Shown here: piece after piece, positions 53,219-63,311 of the stretch
Position numbering within the stretch: the first letter of the stretch is position 1
Layout: each line of letters opens with the position of its first letter
DNA from: Desulfurispira natronophila
Lineage (GTDB): Bacteria; Chrysiogenota; Chrysiogenetes; Chrysiogenales; Chrysiogenaceae
Length of the DNA: 64,000 bases
Direction: 5' to 3'
Assembly: GCF_014203025.1 (NCBI RefSeq)
Contig: NZ_JACHID010000006.1
Location: 1-64,000 of the forward strand
The notes under the pieces: generated by a model
Database searches by the model: none
What the model was told of the DNA's origin: nothing
Seen by the model: only the letters and a program-made list of their open reading frames with translations
Translations under genes and position numbers: made by a program

Positions 53219-55015
53219 ATGACAAAACCAGCAGAAAAAGTACTGGGAACCTATAGCACCGAGGACGTCTCCGGCACTCTGGAGCGTCTGGCAGAAAGCT
53301 TTCGTGTGGTCATGCGGGAGCTGGACTTTACCGTCGTGGACGAAACTGAACCGTATAGCCTGAGCGAGCACCAGATGATGAAGTCCTGGAGAATCCGGGT
53401 CGTTCAGTGCCCAGGACGTTCCACGCCCCCCCTGCATATGAGTGTGGTGCCTGACGACCAGGACTCTCTGCGCTACCACCTGCGTTTTTTTCGGCGCAGC
53501 TTTGTGGACCCCAGTGACAGTAAGCCACTGGTAACCATAGAGCAGGAAATATACAAAACCCTGGCCTTGCACAAGATCGTCTATGGCGTTATTGGCCAGG
53601 GGGGTATACGCCGCATGTGTCTGGAGATACTGAACGAAATGCAGAACCCCCCTAAAAATCCCCAACAGCCCTATATCGACTTCCCTATCGCCTATGGGCA
53701 AAAACTGATTCACGGCCAGGACTCCCGCATCCAATACAACTTTGACCGCTACAATCCGGTAGGAAAACTGCGCAGTGATGGCTCATTGGATTACTCCCGC
53801 AAAGACTTTACCCAGTACGTCCACGCCAACAAGGTCATTATGATTCACTATCTGCCAGTGCAAGGCCAGCCAGGGATATCACCCACCGGCAAGGTGCGCC
53901 CCCAGCACATTGGGCAGGATATAGAGCGTTTTCCCTTCCGTACGACCTCCAGAAATATCAAACTAATCCATCGAGCAGGACGAGTGGAAGTGCTGACCCG
54001 CAAGGAGGGGTACTTCGTTATTGACCACAACAGTTGGGCCGACATAGTAGACAACCTGGAAATCGAAGGGGAAGTGAACATCGGCGTCACCGGTGACATC
54101 TATTTTGATGAACGACGCAAGGATGTGCGTATTGTCTACGATGGGGTGGAAGAAGACGCCGTTGGCTCCGGCCGCAGTGTAGAGGGCGAAAATATCTACA
54201 TCAAAGGCAACATCGCCTCCCATGCCAAAATCAAAGGCAAGCAGGTGGAAATTGTAGGCAGCATTCACTCCACCGCTGTTATCGAGGGGGAGGAGTATGT
54301 GCGCCTGGCTATGGGCGGCGGACACGTAAAGGCCCCAACGGTGGAAGCAAAATCCTTTCAGTCGGGAAACATTGTGGCCGATAAGATTCACATATGGGGC
54401 AATATGATCAACACCAAAGTGTTTTGCCAGGAAATAGAACACACCGGCACAATGCGCAACACTACTATCACAGCTGCCGGACCAGAGATCATTCTTGGTC
54501 ATTTGGCAGGGGGCGACAACATGATCTGCGTAGACTACCACGGCGTCCCATCAGTGGAGCAGAAAATAGAAAAACTGGAGCAGGAGCAAGCTAAGCTGGA
54601 ACTTAGCATGGCAAAACTCAGCAAGGAAGTCCGCACCCTCTCAGCGGATATAAAGCGAGACAAACCTCAGCTGGAAACCACCGTGGCTCGGGTCAACCAG
54701 TTGCGCAAGGAAGGCCGTACTGTGCCTGAAAGTCAGCTCAAGTTTATCAATAGCTTTCGACACCGCAAAAAAAACCTGGAACAGGCCGCCCTGCAGGTGG
54801 AAGAGGACAAGAAACGCAGCGTTCAGTTAAAGCGCGAGCGTGAAAAATTGCTGGAAGTTACCCGCAATGCCGTGGTGCGCATCACCCAAGGCGTGGAGCA
54901 TGGCAACCGGGTTCGCTTCCTGGGGCAAAGCACATCCCACGAACTGGCAGCAGCCAAAAATGCAGTGATGATTGAATACTCCCAATCAGGTACGGTGAAG
55001 GTGCACCATGGATAA
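53219..55015 (+). CDS. FapA/DUF342-like protein with C-terminal coiled coil
   Basis: 598 residues from the ATG at 53219 (GGCGG site); a longer frame reads back into rdgB. About 220 residues of unrecognised N-terminal sequence contain I-P-Y-G-Q-K-L-type elements, then a FapA-like module with P-T-G-K-V-R-P and a beta-helix (about 300-460: V-E-G-E-N-I-Y-I-K-G-N-I-A-S-H-A-K-I-K-G-K), then a Glu/Lys-rich coiled coil (about 465-570) and a last strand module (G-N-R-V-R-F-L-G-Q). Overlaps its partner at 55008 by 8 bases. Function unknown. Confidence 0.75.
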   Translation: MTKPAEKVLGTYSTEDVSGTLERLAESFRVVMRELDFTVVDETEPYSLSEHQMMKSWRIRVVQCPGRSTPPLHMSVVPDDQDSLRYHLRFFRRSFVDPSDSKPLVTIEQEIYKTLALHKIVYGVIGQGGIRRMCLEILNEMQNPPKNPQQPYIDFPIAYGQKLIHGQDSRIQYNFDRYNPVGKLRSDGSLDYSRKDFTQYVHANKVIMIHYLPVQGQPGISPTGKVRPQHIGQDIERFPFRTTSRNIKLIHRAGRVEVLTRKEGYFVIDHNSWADIVDNLEIEGEVNIGVTGDIYFDERRKDVRIVYDGVEEDAVGSGRSVEGENIYIKGNIASHAKIKGKQVEIVGSIHSTAVIEGEEYVRLAMGGGHVKAPTVEAKSFQSGNIVADKIHIWGNMINTKVFCQEIEHTGTMRNTTITAAGPEIILGHLAGGDNMICVDYHGVPSVEQKIEKLEQEQAKLELSMAKLSKEVRTLSADIKRDKPQLETTVARVNQLRKEGRTVPESQLKFINSFRHRKKNLEQAALQVEEDKKRSVQLKREREKLLEVTRNAVVRITQGVEHGNRVRFLGQSTSHELAAAKNAVMIEYSQSGTVKVHHG

Positions 55016-56780
55016 TGAATCCCTGGGAATACTGGAAGAACAACTGGAGACCAGTAATATCCTGGAAAGCCTGATAGAAACCACCCACAAGCATCACGTA
55101 ACGGTAGAAGAGCTGGACTTTGCCATTCACCACATGTCCGACATGAAGCGGGGCGACGACTTCTTTTACCGAACCTATATCATCGACATTTTCCGCAAGG
55201 GATTCTCGCCCGTCGAGCTAAACTACACGCTTAAAACCGCCTCTAACACAACCTACCTTCGCCTCCTTCCCAGCAGCACCGTCGACACTGCCATGGCTTC
55301 GCCCCTGGAGGTTTTGGGAGAAGTCAAGAAGATCCTGGCCAAGGAAGGTATCATATTTGGAGTCATTGACGATGAGGAGCTCTATCGCATTGCGGCAGCC
55401 GTACACCGCTCCTTTGTGGACAAGGCAGACATACCTGATGAACCCTATCCGGTAGCCCACGGCCAGACTCCCCGTGACGGAGTGGCACCCCCACCGGTAG
55501 TTTTCCACTTCGACAAATACAACCTCATCCACTCGGATTCAGAGCAGGATCCCATGATGAGCCCCTTCGAAATGGGCAAAGATACCTTTATCGTCCGCAA
55601 GGACGAGCTCTTGATTACCGATCCCATCCCCGACCAGTCCGTGCTGCAAATCAGCCCCTCCGGCTACGTCGTCTCGCCAGGCACTACTGGCCAGCGTCTA
55701 CCTTTTCACGATATCTCTCCCGATATCCGCAGAGAAGAGGACAACACCGCCGTTTACTACTACGCTGAAAAGGACGGCTACCTCTCGGTGGAAAAAGGCA
55801 CCCTGCTTATCCGACCCCAGGTGGTTTTTGAAGCCGATGTGCTCGAAAAAGAGCCTGACAGCAACCTGAGCAAAAAAGAAGACATTGTTATTGAGGCCAG
55901 CGACGAAACCCAGGACGCTGTGGGAGCCGGTCAGACCATAGAGGGGCGCAACGTCACTATTAATGGTCACGTAGGGGCGGGAGCTACCATTCGGGGCCAG
56001 AATGTCACCGTCAATGGCGTGTTGCACAAGGAAGCCACCGTCATTGCCGAGAATCGCGCCTTTGTGGATATCTCCAAAGGTTCTGTTACCGCCGATCGCG
56101 CCCATATCAACATGCTGGAGGGGGGCACAGTAGAAGCCGCCACCAGCGTAGAGGTGACGGGGAAATCCATGCAAAGTATCATAAAATCCCCCCGAATCTT
56201 CATCAACGAGCTCAAAAACTGCGGCGTCACCACTGGTGGCTACCAGATACGCATTAACAGCGTCACTGACGGAAGCAACTTCTTCACCATTGACCCGCTC
56301 ACTATCCCCACGGTAAACCAGCGCTACCAGCAGGCGCTGTTGCAGCAAAAAGACTTGCTAAAAAAACTGCGCAGCATCCGTCAGACCTACAGCAACCGCA
56401 AAAACCAGCTCTCAGACGTTCGCAAACAGTACGAACCCATGCGGGGAAAAATCGAAAAGATGCGCACCAAGTCCCTGCCCGTCCCCGCCGCTTTCCAGAA
56501 CATCGTCGAGCGCTACAACAAGCTCTCGCGGGAAATCATCACCCTCAAGCAACAGGCCCAGGTCATCGTGCGGAAACTCTCCACCCTGGAAGACTTCATC
56601 TATCGCATCCAGTACGTGGACACCACTACCTCATTTACCGTCTATAAACGCCTTCCCAAAGGTAACGTCATCCGCTACGGCAAAGCTTCCGCCCATATCA
56701 CCGTGGATCAGGACCTGGTGGGAATAACCGTCTCCAAAAACCGCTCCGGAAAGCTTGAGTATCGTATCGCCAAACGGTGA
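55008..56780 (+). CDS. FapA/DUF342-like protein, second of an overlapping pair
   Basis: 590 residues. Built like its neighbour: unrecognised N-terminal part (about 1-190), a FapA-like I-S-P-S-G-Y-V-V-S-P-G-T-T-G-Q-R-L-P-F segment, beta-helix rungs (about 290-400: I-E-G-R-N-V-T-I-N-G-H-V-G-A-G-A-T-I-R-G), a coiled coil with many Gln/Lys/Arg (about 440-540), and the terminal strand module (G-N-V-I-R-Y-G-K-A). The two are clearly paralogous but diverged, so probably a heteromeric pair rather than a recent duplication. Follows rdgB and murI. Confidence 0.75.
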   Translation: MDNESLGILEEQLETSNILESLIETTHKHHVTVEELDFAIHHMSDMKRGDDFFYRTYIIDIFRKGFSPVELNYTLKTASNTTYLRLLPSSTVDTAMASPLEVLGEVKKILAKEGIIFGVIDDEELYRIAAAVHRSFVDKADIPDEPYPVAHGQTPRDGVAPPPVVFHFDKYNLIHSDSEQDPMMSPFEMGKDTFIVRKDELLITDPIPDQSVLQISPSGYVVSPGTTGQRLPFHDISPDIRREEDNTAVYYYAEKDGYLSVEKGTLLIRPQVVFEADVLEKEPDSNLSKKEDIVIEASDETQDAVGAGQTIEGRNVTINGHVGAGATIRGQNVTVNGVLHKEATVIAENRAFVDISKGSVTADRAHINMLEGGTVEAATSVEVTGKSMQSIIKSPRIFINELKNCGVTTGGYQIRINSVTDGSNFFTIDPLTIPTVNQRYQQALLQQKDLLKKLRSIRQTYSNRKNQLSDVRKQYEPMRGKIEKMRTKSLPVPAAFQNIVERYNKLSREIITLKQQAQVIVRKLSTLEDFIYRIQYVDTTTSFTVYKRLPKGNVIRYGKASAHITVDQDLVGITVSKNRSGKLEYRIAKR

Positions 56781-56893
56781 AAGCCCCTGACTTTCCTGCA
56801 GCTGAGTCTTCGGGCTTCGCGTCTGTCGTGGATGCGCTTTTCTCTGCTCGCCTGTCCTGTCCTGTCTCTCCCTGCTTACTCTCAAGCCCTTGA

Positions 56894-59800
56894 TCAGGAC
56901 CCTTTACCGTCCCCGATCTCTTGCCTGATTATTTTCAGCACAAACTCCAACTTTTCTGCCACTTCTAGAAACTTCGGGCATTGGCTCGTGGCAGTACCCT
57001 GGCGTAAAGCCTCCTCCAACTCTTCCAGTTTTTCCTGCAGCTCTACTGCGCCCAGGTTTCCCGCCACACCCTTGAGGGTATGGGTCAATTTCTGGGCACG
57101 GGGCGCATCACCATCATCCAAAGCAGCTGCAATATCCCGGGCGCTATCCTGGTAATGCTGGGGAAACTTGGCAAGCAGGCTGCGGTAGGTTTCCACGCTT
57201 CCCGCCAGTCGCCCCACAGCTTCTCTCACTTTAAAGCCAGGAAGGTCAGGCAGAGCCAATGCAGGCTCCCGGCTTTCATGGTGCCAGGTGTCACCTGCGC
57301 CAGTGCTCAGCCAACGGTTCAGAACCCTCGTCAACTTTTCCGGATCAACCGGCTTGACCATGAAGTCGTTCATACCAGCCTCAAGGCAACGCTGATGATC
57401 GCTGGCCATAGCGTTGGCAGTCATAGCAATAATGGGCAGCCGCGAAAATTTCGCCTCTTCCCGAATTTTACGGGTGGCAGCAATGCCGTCCATCACCGGC
57501 ATTTGCATATCCATCAGCACACCGTCAAACTCGGCCTGAGCCAGTAAGTCCACTGCCTCCTGGCCGTTCCAGGCTATGGTAGTTTTGGCACCCATTTGCT
57601 GCAAAAGCTCCCGGGTTATCTGTTGGTTAATTTCGTTATCTTCAACCAATAAAATGCTTTTTCCAGCAAGAGGGGCAGACCGCTGCGAGCTGGTAGCGCC
57701 AGGTAGTTGCTGTGAGTCAGGTGACGAGCGGTCCTCAAAAATGCGACTGATGGCATCGAACAGAGCGTTGGGGAGAAAGGGCTTGGCCAGTATACCATCC
57801 ACCAGGCCCTGCTGTAGATGACGCTGCATTTCGTTGCTGCCAAAAGAGGAAAAGAGTAGCAGTCGTGGGGGTGATACCAGTGCAGTTTGCTGTATATGCC
57901 GCGCTGTTTCCATGCCATCGGGCCGCGGCATTTTCCAGTCCAGCATCACCAGGTCGTAGGGGCACCCTCTGGCATCAGCAGACTTTACCAGCTGCAGCGC
58001 CTGATCTCCACTGGAGGCGGTGTCGCTCTGATAACCAAAAGAGTCAAGATAGTGACCCAGAATTTCCAGGCTCGTGGAGTTATCGTCAACAGCCAAAACC
58101 TGTAAGTCGCGCAAATTACGAGGAATATGTAAATCCTCTGGCTGCCGGGACTTCTCGACCTTGCCAAACGGCAGGGTAAACTCAAAGACAGTACCTTTTC
58201 CAGGCTCGCTCTCCATGGATATTTCCCCGCCCATAAGCATAATCAGTTGCTTGCTTATCACCAGCCCCAGACCACTCCCCCCATACTGACGGGTGGTAGA
58301 AGTATCCGCCTGACTGAAGGCTTGAAAAAGTTTCTCTTGCTGCGCAGGGGTCATGCCAATACCAGTATCCGTAACGCCGAAACGCAGCCACACCTGGCTG
58401 GCGTCTTCATCGATCACTTCCGAGTGCACCACCACTTCTCCGCTTTCGGTAAATTTCACTGCATTGCTGACCAAATTAATGAGCACCTGCCCCAAACGCA
58501 GGGGGTCCCCTGTCAGACGGGGAGGTATGTCAAGAGCGGTATCAATCAAAAACTCCAGGCCCTTTTCCTCGGAACGCACTGATATAATAGCCACCAAATT
58601 GGCCACCACCTCTTCGAGGGAAAACTCTACTGGATCAATCTCCAGCTTGCCCGCATCGATCTTGGAAAAATCCAGAATATCGTTGAGGATACCCAGCAGC
58701 GCATTGGCAGAAGCACTGATTTTGCTCAAATAGTCGTCCTGCTTGGGACTCAAGGGTGTCTGCAGGCAGAGGCGGGTCAGCCCTATAATAGCATTCATGG
58801 GAGTTCGAATTTCGTGACTCATATTGGCCAGAAACTCCCCCTTGGCCCGGTTGGCAGCCTCAGCTGCCTCGCGGGAAGCAACAAGAGCTGCTTCCGCTGC
58901 TTTCTGGTCCGTGATATCCCGGGCAATGCCGGTAAAGCGCTGCTCATGGTTGATAATCATTTCGCTGATGGTCAGATAGATGGGAAAGGTCGTGCCGTCA
59001 CGGCGCTGGCCAGTCACTTCGGCACCCCGACCCAGGGCCTGAGCCTCGCCACTTTCCAGGTAGCGCCGAATATAGTAGCTATGTTGACTGCGGTGGGGCT
59101 CAGGCATAAGCAGGCTGACATCGGCCCCTACGGCCTCACCGGCATCATAGCCAAACATGCGCTGCGCAGCGCCATTAAAAGTAAGGATCTTGCCTTCCTG
59201 GTCAATAGTAATAATGGCATCGGCAGCGGTATCAACTATGGCCTTGATGCTGAGGGTCTGCTCCTCTACCAGTTCCGCCAGATGATCCCGATGTCGACGG
59301 ACCTCCTCCTCCAGAGCTCGCCGCTCCACAAGAGCCTGACGAAAGCTCAGCACCGCTCCTGCTATTTCCCGCACCTCACGCACCGGGTACTCCTGCAGGC
59401 GCTGCACTTCTGGCAACTGCGGGGGCACCTCCTGGCTACGCGCCAACATACCCATACCGCGAGTCACCAGCAAAATGCGATGGCTAAGTATGTGGGTAGC
59501 AAAAAAAGCAATCACCAGCATGGCCACCAATCCCGCCAGCCCGATAAGCAAAACCTGGGAGTAGGCTTGACGAAAAGTTTGCAGCGACCGGTTGCTCTGC
59601 TCTTGAGCGTGCTGGGTCAGCGAGTGGGAAACGCGATTGAGGGTTTTCATGAAGTGAATGTAATGCTGCTGGGCAGAATATATATAGGAACTGGCCTGGC
59701 CAGGATCAATGGCGACAATATCCGTCGCCATCAGTAAGTAATTACGGTAATTCTGGTAACTTTCCAGCAGGGGCTGGCCCTCTTCCTGTGGGTGTATGCC

Positions 59801-60145
59801 TTTCGCACGCAGGGAGCGCACCAGATCTTCTACCTTGGTGGTAGCGCGAGCCAGATCATCTACTCCCTGGGTATGAATGCGGTAAATATCTCCTTGATCG
59901 AGACTCCCGTCTTGCGCACCGGCCAGTGCAGAAGCCGCCCGTTGGTGGATAGATGCCAAATTCTGACCCAGGCCAGCAGACTCTCCCAGAATGAGCAAAT
60001 CCTCAGTTTCCTGCCGGTGGTTCTCTTCGTACTGCCTTTTGAGCACCTCCACCGACCACAGGGTAATAATGGAAACAGCTACCGCCACCACCAGCACTGG
60101 CAGCAAAAAAAGCAACTTGAATGAGAGAGTCTTTTGCTTCAGCAC
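56894..60145 (-). CDS. BarA-like hybrid sensor histidine kinase with PAS, two receivers and Hpt
   Basis: 1083 residues from the GTG at 60145 (AGGA site). Two membrane helices (about 10-32 and 180-205) enclose a helical periplasmic sensor with no recognised ligand motif; then HAMP-like linker, PAS (A-D-A-I-I-T-I-D-Q-E-G), HisKA with the phospho-His in M-S-H-E-I-R-T-P-M-N, and HATPase (G-G-S-G-L-G-L). Receiver 1 has Asp in M-L-D-W-K-M-P, receiver 2 Asp in L-M-D-M-Q-M-P, and the Hpt carries the His in L-T-H-T-L-K-G-V-A-G. All phosphorelay residues are present. The final receiver protein is not adjacent. Confidence 0.9.
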   Translation of the reverse strand: MLKQKTLSFKLLFLLPVLVVAVAVSIITLWSVEVLKRQYEENHRQETEDLLILGESAGLGQNLASIHQRAASALAGAQDGSLDQGDIYRIHTQGVDDLARATTKVEDLVRSLRAKGIHPQEEGQPLLESYQNYRNYLLMATDIVAIDPGQASSYIYSAQQHYIHFMKTLNRVSHSLTQHAQEQSNRSLQTFRQAYSQVLLIGLAGLVAMLVIAFFATHILSHRILLVTRGMGMLARSQEVPPQLPEVQRLQEYPVREVREIAGAVLSFRQALVERRALEEEVRRHRDHLAELVEEQTLSIKAIVDTAADAIITIDQEGKILTFNGAAQRMFGYDAGEAVGADVSLLMPEPHRSQHSYYIRRYLESGEAQALGRGAEVTGQRRDGTTFPIYLTISEMIINHEQRFTGIARDITDQKAAEAALVASREAAEAANRAKGEFLANMSHEIRTPMNAIIGLTRLCLQTPLSPKQDDYLSKISASANALLGILNDILDFSKIDAGKLEIDPVEFSLEEVVANLVAIISVRSEEKGLEFLIDTALDIPPRLTGDPLRLGQVLINLVSNAVKFTESGEVVVHSEVIDEDASQVWLRFGVTDTGIGMTPAQQEKLFQAFSQADTSTTRQYGGSGLGLVISKQLIMLMGGEISMESEPGKGTVFEFTLPFGKVEKSRQPEDLHIPRNLRDLQVLAVDDNSTSLEILGHYLDSFGYQSDTASSGDQALQLVKSADARGCPYDLVMLDWKMPRPDGMETARHIQQTALVSPPRLLLFSSFGSNEMQRHLQQGLVDGILAKPFLPNALFDAISRIFEDRSSPDSQQLPGATSSQRSAPLAGKSILLVEDNEINQQITRELLQQMGAKTTIAWNGQEAVDLLAQAEFDGVLMDMQMPVMDGIAATRKIREEAKFSRLPIIAMTANAMASDHQRCLEAGMNDFMVKPVDPEKLTRVLNRWLSTGAGDTWHHESREPALALPDLPGFKVREAVGRLAGSVETYRSLLAKFPQHYQDSARDIAAALDDGDAPRAQKLTHTLKGVAGNLGAVELQEKLEELEEALRQGTATSQCPKFLEVAEKLEFVLKIIRQEIGDGKGS

Positions 60146-60155
60146 TACCCGTCCT

Positions 60156-60344
60156 TTACCAAGGCAGAAGTTCACTCCAGTGATCTGGAGGAATGGCAGT
60201 TTTATACTCCTGCCCGCCCTCACCCAGAGGACGAAAAACCAGGACAACTCCCTTGGGAGCAGGAGAGTCGCCCATGGCGTCCATAATATTGGGAGCGTGA
60301 CCTCCAGTAAAGTCCGGCCCCTGTGCCCACACGGACATAATCAT
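60156..60344 (-). CDS. Possible 62-residue protein upstream of the hybrid kinase
   Basis: Open frame from an ATG at 60344 with an AGG 8 bases upstream, ending 10 bases before the kinase GTG. Sequence has H-A-P-N-I-M-D-A-M-G and ends in P-P-D-H-W-S-E-L-L-P-W; no signal peptide. It resembles no family I can name. It could be a real small gene, the tail of a decayed one, or chance. Confidence 0.25.
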   Translation of the reverse strand: MIMSVWAQGPDFTGGHAPNIMDAMGDSPAPKGVVLVFRPLGEGGQEYKTAIPPDHWSELLPW

Positions 60345-60555
60345 CAGTAAACCTTAGGCAGAGAGAAGACCTGCACGCATAGAATACCTCTCGAAATCCG
60401 ACACCAAACTATCAAAAAGCATTCTTCAACCACCATACGCTACTACCAGCGCCAATTCTACACCTATTTCGGTATTAACACAGGCAAGCTGACAGTTCCC
60501 CAAGGAGAAAGTAACGACTTTTTCAATCAAAGCACCAGCACCGCCAGGCTCTGCC
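60345..60555. other. Gap between the hybrid kinase region and yjbQ
   Basis: About 210 bases with no gene, tRNA or strong hairpin. Together with 60146-60344 it makes a 410-base stretch upstream of the kinase that contains only the doubtful 62-residue frame. Confidence 0.4.
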
Positions 60556-60972
60556 TTACTCCCCGATAATCTTCACCAAAACCCGTTTGCGACGCTTGCC
60601 ATCAAATTCACCATAAAAAACCTGCTCCCAAGGACCCAGATCCAGACGACCATCGGTGATAGCCACTACCACCTCACGTCCCATAATCGTACGCTTGAGG
60701 TGGGCGTCCCCATTATCCTCATACGTATTGTGGCGGTAGCGTGAGTGTGGTTTTTCCGGGGCCAACTGCTCCAGCCACTCCTCAAAGTCCTGGTGCAATC
60801 CGGACTCATCGTCATTGATAAAAACACTGGCGGTAATGTGCATGGCATTACACAGGGCCAAGCCGTTTTGCACACCGGATTCGCTGACACACCGGTCAAG
60901 CTCGGGAGTAATATTGATCAACTCACGGCGCAGACGGGTTTCAAACCATAACTCTTTGCGAAAGTGCTTCAT
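60556..60972 (-). CDS. YjbQ family protein (UPF0047)
   Basis: 138 residues, the full length of this single-domain family. Conserved metal-site segments: [35 protein letters not shown], and [14 protein letters not shown]. Annotated in some species as a secondary thiamine-phosphate synthase because it complements thiE mutants; the real function is unsettled. Stands alone and is divergent from the HD-GYP gene. Confidence 0.9.
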   Translation of the reverse strand: MKHFRKELWFETRLRRELINITPELDRCVSESGVQNGLALCNAMHITASVFINDDESGLHQDFEEWLEQLAPEKPHSRYRHNTYEDNGDAHLKRTIMGREVVVAITDGRLDLGPWEQVFYGEFDGKRRKRVLVKIIGE

Positions 60973-61140
60973 TGTGCTGTCCTCCAGGTAATTCGTAGGC
61001 TCCTTGATTAATTGGCCCTTTGGGGCAAGTACTCACAAACTGTTTTGCAAGCAGCCAGTAACGTGGTAACATTCGCGCTGCTTATTTTAAGCAAAATGAA
61101 TTACCCAAGCGACTGTGTCAAATCCCTGGAGAAAGACTGC

Positions 61141-62166
61141 ATGATCAGACAGATTCGCCCTACCAAGGATAATTTCACCAGCACCATACTGATTGCCGAA
61201 GACTCGCGCGTGCAAAAAAAGATCCTGGAGGGGCACTTACGCTCCCTGGGCTACAACGTGCTCAGCGGTGCTGATGGGCAGGAGGCTTTCGAGATATTTC
61301 AGGCCGTCCAGCCACGGTTGGTGATCACCGACCTGGAAATGCCCATTATGGATGGCTTCGAACTGATCAGTAAAATTCGCGAAGAGGAAGTTCAGTACAC
61401 TCATATCACCGTCCTCAGCTCCCTGGCGGAGAAAGAAAATATCGTGCGAGCCATCTCGCTGGGTGCCAGCGACTACCTGGTGAAACCCTTTCATCCTGAT
61501 GAGATGAAGGTTCGACTGGAAGCTTCCGAGCGCTTACTGCGAATCCAGGGCCAGGAGCGCCTTATCCTGCTGATGGCCAAACTCACTGACTATCGCAGCC
61601 CGGAAACCGGCTTTCACATCGAACGGGTACAACACTACACCCGCCTGTTGGCCCAAGACCTCTCCCAGCACGGCCACAAGGAACTCAACCCCGGCATTAT
61701 CTCCCTGCTCTACTCCCTCTCCAGCCTGCACGATATCGGCAAAGTAGCCGTACCCGACCATATACTCAACAAGCCAGGAAAGCTCACGCCAGAAGAGTTC
61801 GAAACCATGAAGCAGCACGTGGACATAGGCGGCACCATCCTTGACGACGCCTACAAGGAGCTTGGATCACAGCTGCTGCGAATAGCCCGCGACATTGTCC
61901 TCTACCACCACGAGCGCTACGATGGCAGCGGCTACCCCTACGGCCTGGCAGGAGACGAGATACCCCTGGCAGCCCGCATCGTTGCCTTGGCCGATGTCTA
62001 CGATGCCCTGAGCAGCGAGCGTTGCTACAAGCCGGAGTTTCCCCGCGATCAGTGCAAACAGATCATTCTTGACGAAACCGGAGCTCACTTCGACCCCATG
62101 ATAGTCGAATCTTTCCTGCGCAACGAAGAAGCATTCTGGACCATCAAAATGCAATTCAGCGACTAA
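61141..62166 (+). CDS. HD-GYP domain response regulator (c-di-GMP phosphodiesterase)
   Basis: 341 residues from the ATG at 61141 (GGAG site). Receiver domain at 12-130 with Asp64 (V-I-T-D-L-E-M-P). Then an HD-GYP domain: H-I-E-R-V near 159, His197-Asp198 in L-H-D-I-G-K, H-V-D-I-G, and H-H-E-R-Y-D-G-S-G-Y-P at about 256-266. All metal ligands and the GYP signature are present, so it probably degrades c-di-GMP when phosphorylated. No GGDEF gene is adjacent. An RpfG-like layout. Confidence 0.93.
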   Translation: MIRQIRPTKDNFTSTILIAEDSRVQKKILEGHLRSLGYNVLSGADGQEAFEIFQAVQPRLVITDLEMPIMDGFELISKIREEEVQYTHITVLSSLAEKENIVRAISLGASDYLVKPFHPDEMKVRLEASERLLRIQGQERLILLMAKLTDYRSPETGFHIERVQHYTRLLAQDLSQHGHKELNPGIISLLYSLSSLHDIGKVAVPDHILNKPGKLTPEEFETMKQHVDIGGTILDDAYKELGSQLLRIARDIVLYHHERYDGSGYPYGLAGDEIPLAARIVALADVYDALSSERCYKPEFPRDQCKQIILDETGAHFDPMIVESFLRNEEAFWTIKMQFSD

Positions 62167-62287
62167 AAGAGCCATGGGCCAGCATCTTTCATAGCCAACA
62201 CCAATGACCACTTCGCCACTTGACTTTTAGCGCACCACTATATTACCATCTGGTTATAAATAAAAATTTAACTGCTTAGGTGATATC

Positions 62288-63310
62288 ATGGAATTTTCCC
62301 GACGATCCTTTCTCGGTGGCCTGGGTGCTGCTTCGGCGGCAACCCTTCTGGCAAAAAGTCCAGCACAGGCTGCGCCCCAGGGTATTGACCCTGACTCCTA
62401 CGCCAGCCTCATCGACTTGACCAAATGCGACGGTTGCCCCGGCCAGGAGATGCCGGAATGCGTCAGCGCCTGCCGCCAGGCCAATGCCCACAAGTTCCCC
62501 GAGCCCGATCCCGACATGCTCAAGCCCTACTGGCCCCAGCCGTTCTACGAGGACTGGAGCAACCAGCGCGACGTGCAGAGTCGCCTCACTCCTTACAACT
62601 GGATATTTGTGCAGCGAATCAAAGTGGAGCACGAGGGTGAAACGGTAGAAGTCTCCGTTCCCCGCCGCTGCATGCACTGCGACAATCCCCCCTGTGCCAA
62701 ACTTTGCCCCTTCGGCATCAAGCACAAACATCCCGAGGGGATGGTAACTATCGACCCCTTTCTCTGCTTTGGTGGGGCCAAGTGCCGTACTGTCTGCCCC
62801 TGGGACATTCCCCAGCGCCAGGCCGGAGTTGGCATCTACACCTACCTGGACCCACTTCCCGCCGGTGGCGGAGTCATGTTCAAGTGCGACCTGTGTAAAG
62901 ATCGCCTGGACCGTGGCGAACAACCCGCCTGCATCCCCGCCTGCCCCCGTGATGCCATGACCCTGGGAACCCGCACTGAAATCGATCGCATGGCTGATGA
63001 GCTGGCGCAAAAGTATCAGGGCTACATCTACGGCAAGAAGGAAAATGGCGGCACTCCCACTCTCTACGTAAGCAAGGTGCCTTTTGAAAAGCTGCAACAA
63101 GGGCTCATGGCCCAACCTCAGGAAAAGGGCGGCCTGGTACAGCTGCATAATCCACAGAACATGCTGGAGCGCAATGAAGGCTGGGCCCGCCTGGCCATGA
63201 CTGCCCCGGTATTGGGGGCCATCACAGCCTTTGCGACCAGCCTGGCCAAAGGCAAAAGCAAGGGAGCAGCAACCAAAGCCAATGAAGACTCCAAGCAGGG
63301 AGGGCAGTAA
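62288..63310 (+). CDS. Formate dehydrogenase-type iron-sulfur subunit with Tat signal
   Basis: 340 residues. Tat signal S-R-R-S-F-L-G-G at residues 4-11, mature start about residue 28. Four 4Fe-4S cysteine groups of FdnH/NrfC type: C-D-G-C...C-V-S-A-C, C-M-H-C...C-A-K-L-C-P, C-F-G-G-A-K-C-R-T-V-C-P, and C-D-L-C...C-I-P-A-C-P. A C-terminal membrane helix (about 300-320) would dock it to cytochrome b. It relays electrons between a periplasmic catalytic subunit and quinone. The next gene encodes the cytochrome b. No molybdoenzyme subunit is upstream, and a hairpin closes the operon after the cytochrome. Confidence 0.88.
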   Translation: MEFSRRSFLGGLGAASAATLLAKSPAQAAPQGIDPDSYASLIDLTKCDGCPGQEMPECVSACRQANAHKFPEPDPDMLKPYWPQPFYEDWSNQRDVQSRLTPYNWIFVQRIKVEHEGETVEVSVPRRCMHCDNPPCAKLCPFGIKHKHPEGMVTIDPFLCFGGAKCRTVCPWDIPQRQAGVGIYTYLDPLPAGGGVMFKCDLCKDRLDRGEQPACIPACPRDAMTLGTRTEIDRMADELAQKYQGYIYGKKENGGTPTLYVSKVPFEKLQQGLMAQPQEKGGLVQLHNPQNMLERNEGWARLAMTAPVLGAITAFATSLAKGKSKGAATKANEDSKQGGQ

Positions 63311-63311
63311 T

